A DNA stretch of 64,000 nucleotides from Rhodovulum sulfidophilum (GTDB lineage Bacteria; Pseudomonadota; Alphaproteobacteria; Rhodobacterales; Rhodobacteraceae), in contig QFPW01000001.1 in assembly GCA_003241785.1 (NCBI GenBank), forward strand, positions 124,001 through 188,000, written 5' to 3'. Positions within the stretch are counted from its first letter, which is position 1; each line of letters opens with the position of its first letter. Below, piece by piece: positions 60,810 to 64,000 of the stretch. The position numbers and the translations under genes were made by a program. The notes under the pieces were generated by a model. That model searched no databases. It had not been told where the DNA came from and worked only from the letters and a program-made list of their open reading frames with translations.

Positions 60810-61637
60810 ATGCCGGATGGACTGATGACGGGAAAGCGGGGCCTGATCATGGGGCTCGCCAATGACAAGTCCATCGCCTGGGGAATCGCGCAGGCCTGCC
60901 ACGCGGCGGGCGCCGAACTCGCCTTCACCTACCAGGGTGAGGCGCTCGGCAAGCGGGTGCGTCCGCTCGCGACCGAGCTCGGCTCGGAGATCGTCGTGCC
61001 TTGCGACGTCTCGGACGAGGAGTCGGTCGACGCGGCCTTCGCGACGCTCGGACAGAGCTGGGACAAGCTCGACTTCATCGTCCATGCGATCGGCTTCTCG
61101 GACAAGAACGAGCTCCGGGGCAGCTACACCGAGATGACGACGGCCGCGAATTTCACGCAGACGATGCTGATCTCGGTCTATTCCTTCACCTCCGTCGTCC
61201 GCCGGGCGGCGCCGATGATGACCGAGGGCGGCTCCTGCCTGACGCTCACCTACTACGGCGCCGAGAAGGTGATGCCGCACTACAACGTGATGGGCGTCGC
61301 CAAGGCCGCGCTCGAGGCCAGCGTTAAATACATGGCCATGGACCTCGGCCTGAAGAACATCCGCGTCAACGCGCTCTCGGCCGGGCCGATCAAGACCCTG
61401 GCGGCCAGCGGCATCGGCGACTTCCGCTACATCATGCGGTGGAACGAGCTCAACTCGCCGCTGCGGCGGAACGTCACCCAGGCCGACGTCGGCAAATCGG
61501 CGCTCTACCTGCTGTCCGATCTCGCCTCGGGCGTGACCGGCGAGAACCTGCACGTCGACGCGGGATACCACGTCGTCGGCATGAAGGCCGAGGACGCGCC
61601 CGACATCGACGTCGTTTCCGGTCGCAAGGAGGCCTGA
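60810..61637 (+). CDS. fabI: Enoyl-ACP reductase (NADH)
   Basis: A 275-residue short-chain dehydrogenase-type enzyme that makes the last reduction in each fatty-acid elongation cycle. It shows the FabI N-terminus KRGLIMGLANDKSIAWGIA, the FIVHAIGFSDKNELRG strand, and the catalytic Tyr-x6-Lys in HYNVMGVAKAALE. Length is typical. An A/G-rich ribosome site (GGGGGGCGGAA) precedes ATG 60810. A weak TTGAAG/CATAAA pair at 60755-60781 may be its promoter. Confidence 0.97.
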   Translation: MPDGLMTGKRGLIMGLANDKSIAWGIAQACHAAGAELAFTYQGEALGKRVRPLATELGSEIVVPCDVSDEESVDAAFATLGQSWDKLDFIVHAIGFSDKNELRGSYTEMTTAANFTQTMLISVYSFTSVVRRAAPMMTEGGSCLTLTYYGAEKVMPHYNVMGVAKAALEASVKYMAMDLGLKNIRVNALSAGPIKTLAASGIGDFRYIMRWNELNSPLRRNVTQADVGKSALYLLSDLASGVTGENLHVDAGYHVVGMKAEDAPDIDVVSGRKEA

Positions 61638-61642
61638 CCCGC

Positions 61643-62149
61643 ATGAGCGCCGACCGCCTGCCGCATGAGAAGGGCTTTCACGTCAGCTGGGACCAACTGC
61701 ACCGCGACGCGCGCGCCCTGGCGTGGCGGCTCGACGGGCAGGGCCCGGACAACGGCGGCTGGCGGGCGATCGTCGCCATCACCCGGGGCGGCCTCGTCCC
61801 GGCGATGGTGCTGAGCCGCGAACTCGACATCCGCGTGGTCGACACGATCAGCGTGCAAAGCTATCTCGCCTATCAGGACCGGTCCGAGGCGCGCGTCTCG
61901 AAGGCGCCGCAGGCCGATCTGATGGGCGACGGCACCGGGATCCTGATCGTCGACGACCTCGTCGACACCGGCAAGACGCTGGAGCTCGTGCGCAAGCTCT
62001 ATCCCAAGGCGCATTTCGCCACGGTCTACGCCAAGCCGAAGGGCCGGCCGATGGTCGACACCTATGTGACCGAGGTCAGCCAGGACACCTGGATCTTCTT
62101 CCCCTGGGACATGGCGCTGCAATACGTCGAACCCTACCGGGGCCAGTGA
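61643..62149 (+). CDS. gpt: Xanthine(-guanine) phosphoribosyltransferase
   Basis: A 168-residue purine salvage enzyme that attaches ribose phosphate from PRPP to xanthine or guanine. The PRPP-binding loop is GILIVDDLVDTGKTLE, the ITRGGLVPA loop is near 49-57, and the C-terminal WIFFPWDMA contains the aromatic stacking residue. Length fits Gpt. It begins 5 bases after fabI ends, so they are likely co-transcribed. It complements the adenine route of ade and amn elsewhere in the window. Confidence 0.94.
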   Translation: MSADRLPHEKGFHVSWDQLHRDARALAWRLDGQGPDNGGWRAIVAITRGGLVPAMVLSRELDIRVVDTISVQSYLAYQDRSEARVSKAPQADLMGDGTGILIVDDLVDTGKTLELVRKLYPKAHFATVYAKPKGRPMVDTYVTEVSQDTWIFFPWDMALQYVEPYRGQ

Positions 62150-62156
62150 GAACGCC

Positions 62157-62651
62157 GTGACCCGAAGCGCGACAGAGGCCTCGGCGCGGCGGAGCCGCTG
62201 GCTCCACCGGGGCTTCGAGGGGGGCATCCTGCTCAAGGGCGCCGTCGCGGCGCTCGAGGTCTCGGCCGGCGCGCTCCTGCTCCTGTTCGGGCGGCAGGCC
62301 GCTGCCTTCGCCGACGCGGTGACGACCGGCTCGGTCCTCGTCCATCCGCGCCCCTTTTCGTTCTGCCTCGTTCATATCGCCGCCGGGCTCGCCTCGGGCG
62401 GCGAGCATTTCTACGCGCTGTTCTTCCTCGCCCACGGGCTTGTAAAGGGTCTGGCGGTGATCGCGCTCCTGCGCCGCGCGCCCTACGCGCAGCCCTTCGC
62501 CGTCTCCGTCCTCGCGGGCTTCGTGGCCTACCAGCTCTTCCACTACGTCCAGTCGGGCTCGGTCGGGCTCCTGGTGATCAGCGCCTTCGACCTCCTGCTG
62601 ATCTATCTGATCCTTCGCGAATACCGCCCGGCCCCGCCGGGATCCGCCTGA
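62157..62651 (+). CDS. DUF2127 membrane protein
   Basis: A 164-residue inner-membrane protein with four helices of the DUF2127 type, with the pattern HRGFEGGILLKGAVAALEV at the start and FFLAHGLVKGLAVIALLR in the centre; conserved charged residues within helices suggest ion or proton sensitivity, but no function is known for the family. The start is GTG 62157, seven bases after gpt ends, so it belongs to the fabI-gpt unit. Confidence 0.85.
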   Translation: MTRSATEASARRSRWLHRGFEGGILLKGAVAALEVSAGALLLLFGRQAAAFADAVTTGSVLVHPRPFSFCLVHIAAGLASGGEHFYALFFLAHGLVKGLAVIALLRRAPYAQPFAVSVLAGFVAYQLFHYVQSGSVGLLVISAFDLLLIYLILREYRPAPPGSA

Positions 62652-62720
62652 CCCGCGAGCCGCTTGCGCGGCGCGCGAGGCCGGCCCTATCATCCGAAAC
62701 CCGAGCCTTGGGAGGGAGCG

Positions 62721-63677
62721 ATGGCGCGAGCGCGCATCTCGTCCAGCCGTCTCGACGACGCGGCGCGCGCCGGCTGGCTTTACTACATCGCCGGCAAGAC
62801 CCAGGACGAGGTCGCCGCGCAGATGGCGATCTCGCGGCAGGCGGCGCAGCGGCTCGTCTCGCTCGCCATGTCCGAGCGGCTGATCCGGGTCTGGATGGAG
62901 CATCCGATCGCGCATTGCCTCGATCTCGCGCAGCGCCTGCGGGACGAGCTCGGGCTCGCCCAGGCCGAGGTCGTGCCGACCGATCCCGGCTCGGAGGGCG
63001 GGACCACCGGGCTCGCCGAGGCGGGCGCGGCGGAGATCGCGCGCTGGCTGCGGCAGGAGCGGCCGATCGTGATGGCGGTCGGGACCGGCCGCACGCTCAA
63101 GGCCGCGATCGACCACCTGCCGCCGATCAGCTGCCCGGCGCACCGCGTCGTCTCGCTCACCGGCAACATCGGCCCCGACGGGTCGGCCGCCTATTACAAC
63201 GTGATCTTCTCGATGGCCGAGGCGATCGAGGCGCGCCATTTCCCGATGCCGCTGCCGGTCTTCCTCGAGACCCGCGCCGAGCTCGAGCTCATGCACGGGC
63301 TCGCGATGATCCGCTCGACGATCGAGCTCGCCGCCGGCGCCGACGTCGCCTTCGTCGGCATCGGCGAGATGGACGACCGCGCCCCCCTGCTGCTCGACGG
63401 CTTCCTCACGGAAGCGCAGCTCTCCGAGATGCGCGCGGCCGGCGCGCGCGGCGAGATCTGCGGCTGGATCTACGACGCGGAAGGCGCGCTGATGCGGGGC
63501 GGTCCCGGCGTGGAGACCGCGAGCGCGCCGATCCCCGACCGCGACAAGGCGCGGGTGATCGCGCTCGCCAAAGGACCCCGCAAGATCGAGCCGATCCGGG
63601 CGGCCATCAAGGGGCGTCTGATCAGCGGGCTGATCACAGACGAGGCCACCGCCGAGGCGCTGCTGGCGCCGCGCTGA
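62721..63677 (+). CDS. SorC-family sugar/polyol-binding transcriptional regulator
   Basis: A 318-residue regulator with an N-terminal helix-turn-helix (GWLYYIAGKTQDEVAAQMAISRQAAQRLVSLA, about 18-49) and a C-terminal phosphosugar-binding SIS-like/DeoR C-terminal domain containing AVGTGRTLKAA, SLTGNIG and VGIGEMDDRAPL. These match the SmoC/sorbitol-regulator type. GGGAGGGAG precedes ATG 62721. It lies immediately before the polyol-type transporter gene, and two inverted repeats between them are probable binding sites. Confidence 0.92.
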   Translation: MARARISSSRLDDAARAGWLYYIAGKTQDEVAAQMAISRQAAQRLVSLAMSERLIRVWMEHPIAHCLDLAQRLRDELGLAQAEVVPTDPGSEGGTTGLAEAGAAEIARWLRQERPIVMAVGTGRTLKAAIDHLPPISCPAHRVVSLTGNIGPDGSAAYYNVIFSMAEAIEARHFPMPLPVFLETRAELELMHGLAMIRSTIELAAGADVAFVGIGEMDDRAPLLLDGFLTEAQLSEMRAAGARGEICGWIYDAEGALMRGGPGVETASAPIPDRDKARVIALAKGPRKIEPIRAAIKGRLISGLITDEATAEALLAPR

Positions 63678-63700
63678 TCGCCGCCGCCCCGACCCGCAGC

Positions 63701-63727
63701 GCATTTGCCCATGCGCCGGGCGAATGC
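63701..63727. promoter_or_regulatory. Inverted repeat downstream of the SorC-type regulator
   Basis: GCATTTGCCC (63701-63710) and GGGCGAATGC (63718-63727) form 10-bp arms with one mismatch around 7 bases. It is 24 bases past the regulator's stop, 12 bases before the -35 of the next gene. It could be a regulator site or a terminator. Confidence 0.45.
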
Positions 63728-63738
63728 CCGAATTCTGA

Positions 63739-63768
63739 TTGACAGGATCCCGTAAAGGCGCGATCCTG
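63739..63768 (+). promoter_or_regulatory. Promoter with overlapping operator-like repeat before the polyol ABC gene
   Basis: TTGACA (63739-63744) with a -10 near GATCCT (63762-63767) is overlapped by the perfect 7-bp inverted repeat CAGGATC (63743-63749) / GATCCTG (63762-63768) with a 12-base spacer. A protein bound there would cover the promoter. Confidence 0.5.
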
Positions 63769-63816
63769 CGACCAACGTACAAGAACGGTCATCGTTCCGG
63801 ACCCTTGGGAGGGAAT

Positions 63817-64000
63817 ATGCGATACACCACGCTTCTACTCGGCGCGGCTTCCGGGCTCGCGCTCTGCTCGGCCGCGAACGCCGGCGCGATCACCATCGCC
63901 ACCGTGAACAACGGTGACATGATCCGGATGCAGGGGCTCACCTCGGAATTCACCGCGGCGCATCCCGACATCACCGTCAACTGGGTCACGCTCGAGGAAA
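63817..64000 (+). CDS. Polyol/sugar ABC transporter substrate-binding protein, 3' end missing
   Basis: The first 61 residues of a periplasmic binding protein, cut by the window edge. A signal peptide (hydrophobic LLLGAASGLALCSAANA) is followed by ITIATVNNGDMIRMQGL, TSEFTAAHPDITVNWVTLEE, which resembles the sorbitol/mannitol-binding protein SmoE of Rhodobacterales. GGGAGGG precedes ATG 63817. With the SorC-type regulator upstream, it marks the start of a polyol-uptake operon whose permease and dehydrogenase genes would follow outside the window. Confidence 0.85.
   Translation, partial: MRYTTLLLGAASGLALCSAANAGAITIATVNNGDMIRMQGLTSEFTAAHPDITVNWVTLEE

Noticed and set aside
1..64000. CRISPR arrays, prophage or insertion sequences
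   Set aside because: No regularly spaced direct repeats, transposase or integrase genes, phage structural genes or target-site duplications were seen.

Overview
The window is a gene-dense, very GC-rich chromosomal segment from an alphaproteobacterium, most likely Rhodobacterales. Pointers are the gene set (CtaA-type heme A synthase, ETF-ubiquinone oxidoreductase, LipB, a sorbitol/mannitol-type ABC binding protein beside a SorC-family regulator, a separate MnmC-type FAD protein), the codon composition, and promoters of the CTTGAC-N17-CTATAT type described for alphaproteobacteria. I see no prophage, insertion sequence, CRISPR array, rRNA or toxin-antitoxin pair; almost everything is core metabolism or housekeeping. 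The extreme GC content opens long antisense frames across most genes, and those were left out.

Layout. 1-1846: 3' part of a MurG-like glycosyltransferase and an overlapping unknown gene. 1850-5190 (minus): mnmD, a DMT permease, a lipoprotein and a MetX-like hydrolase; the FAD partner of mnmD (mnmC-type) diverges at 5242, followed by smc (6442-9909). 9910-10652: gene-poor stretch with a run of hairpins, a terminator and tRNA-Leu(GAG). 10653-17217: lipB, a 43-codon gene, thrS, a serine hydrolase, a DUF465 peptide, a DUF2007/tRNA methyltransferase pair and a polyprenyl diphosphate synthase. 17265-21572 (minus): ispE, a TPR protein, ETF-QO. 21579-23368: greA with a terminator-like leader, then a membrane protein. 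23384-27511: MFS permease, mobBA, azlCD, mscL. 27602-31685 (minus): pheS and pheT, separated by a small exported protein. 32048-34654: GMC oxidoreductase and a secreted esterase. 34727-36592 (minus): rplT, rpmI, ctaA.

36796-46229 carries a GST, PepF-type peptidase, acetyltransferase, MIase-fold protein, panBC, cysK, a large hydrolase and a glutathionyl-hydroquinone reductase. 46243-50295 has a lytic transglycosylase, dapA and a 3-hydroxyacyl-CoA dehydrogenase. 50385-53072 holds the end of cobalamin synthesis (cobT-cobS-phosphatase) and an HU gene. 53219-58410 has ade-amn (AMP to adenine to hypoxanthine) and glnK-amtB behind a near-consensus sigma-54 promoter. 58722-64000 has a class A PBP, fabI, a purine phosphoribosyltransferase, a DUF2127 protein and the start of a polyol-uptake locus.

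No dramatic new system is evident. The most interesting signals are non-coding: a dispersed palindromic repeat whose GTAGGG ends lie at gene 3' ends and sometimes supply the stop codon; a promoter plus intrinsic terminator inside the greA leader, reminiscent of the E. coli GraL arrangement; a row of hairpins beside tRNA-Leu; and operator-like inverted repeats before the polyol transporter gene.
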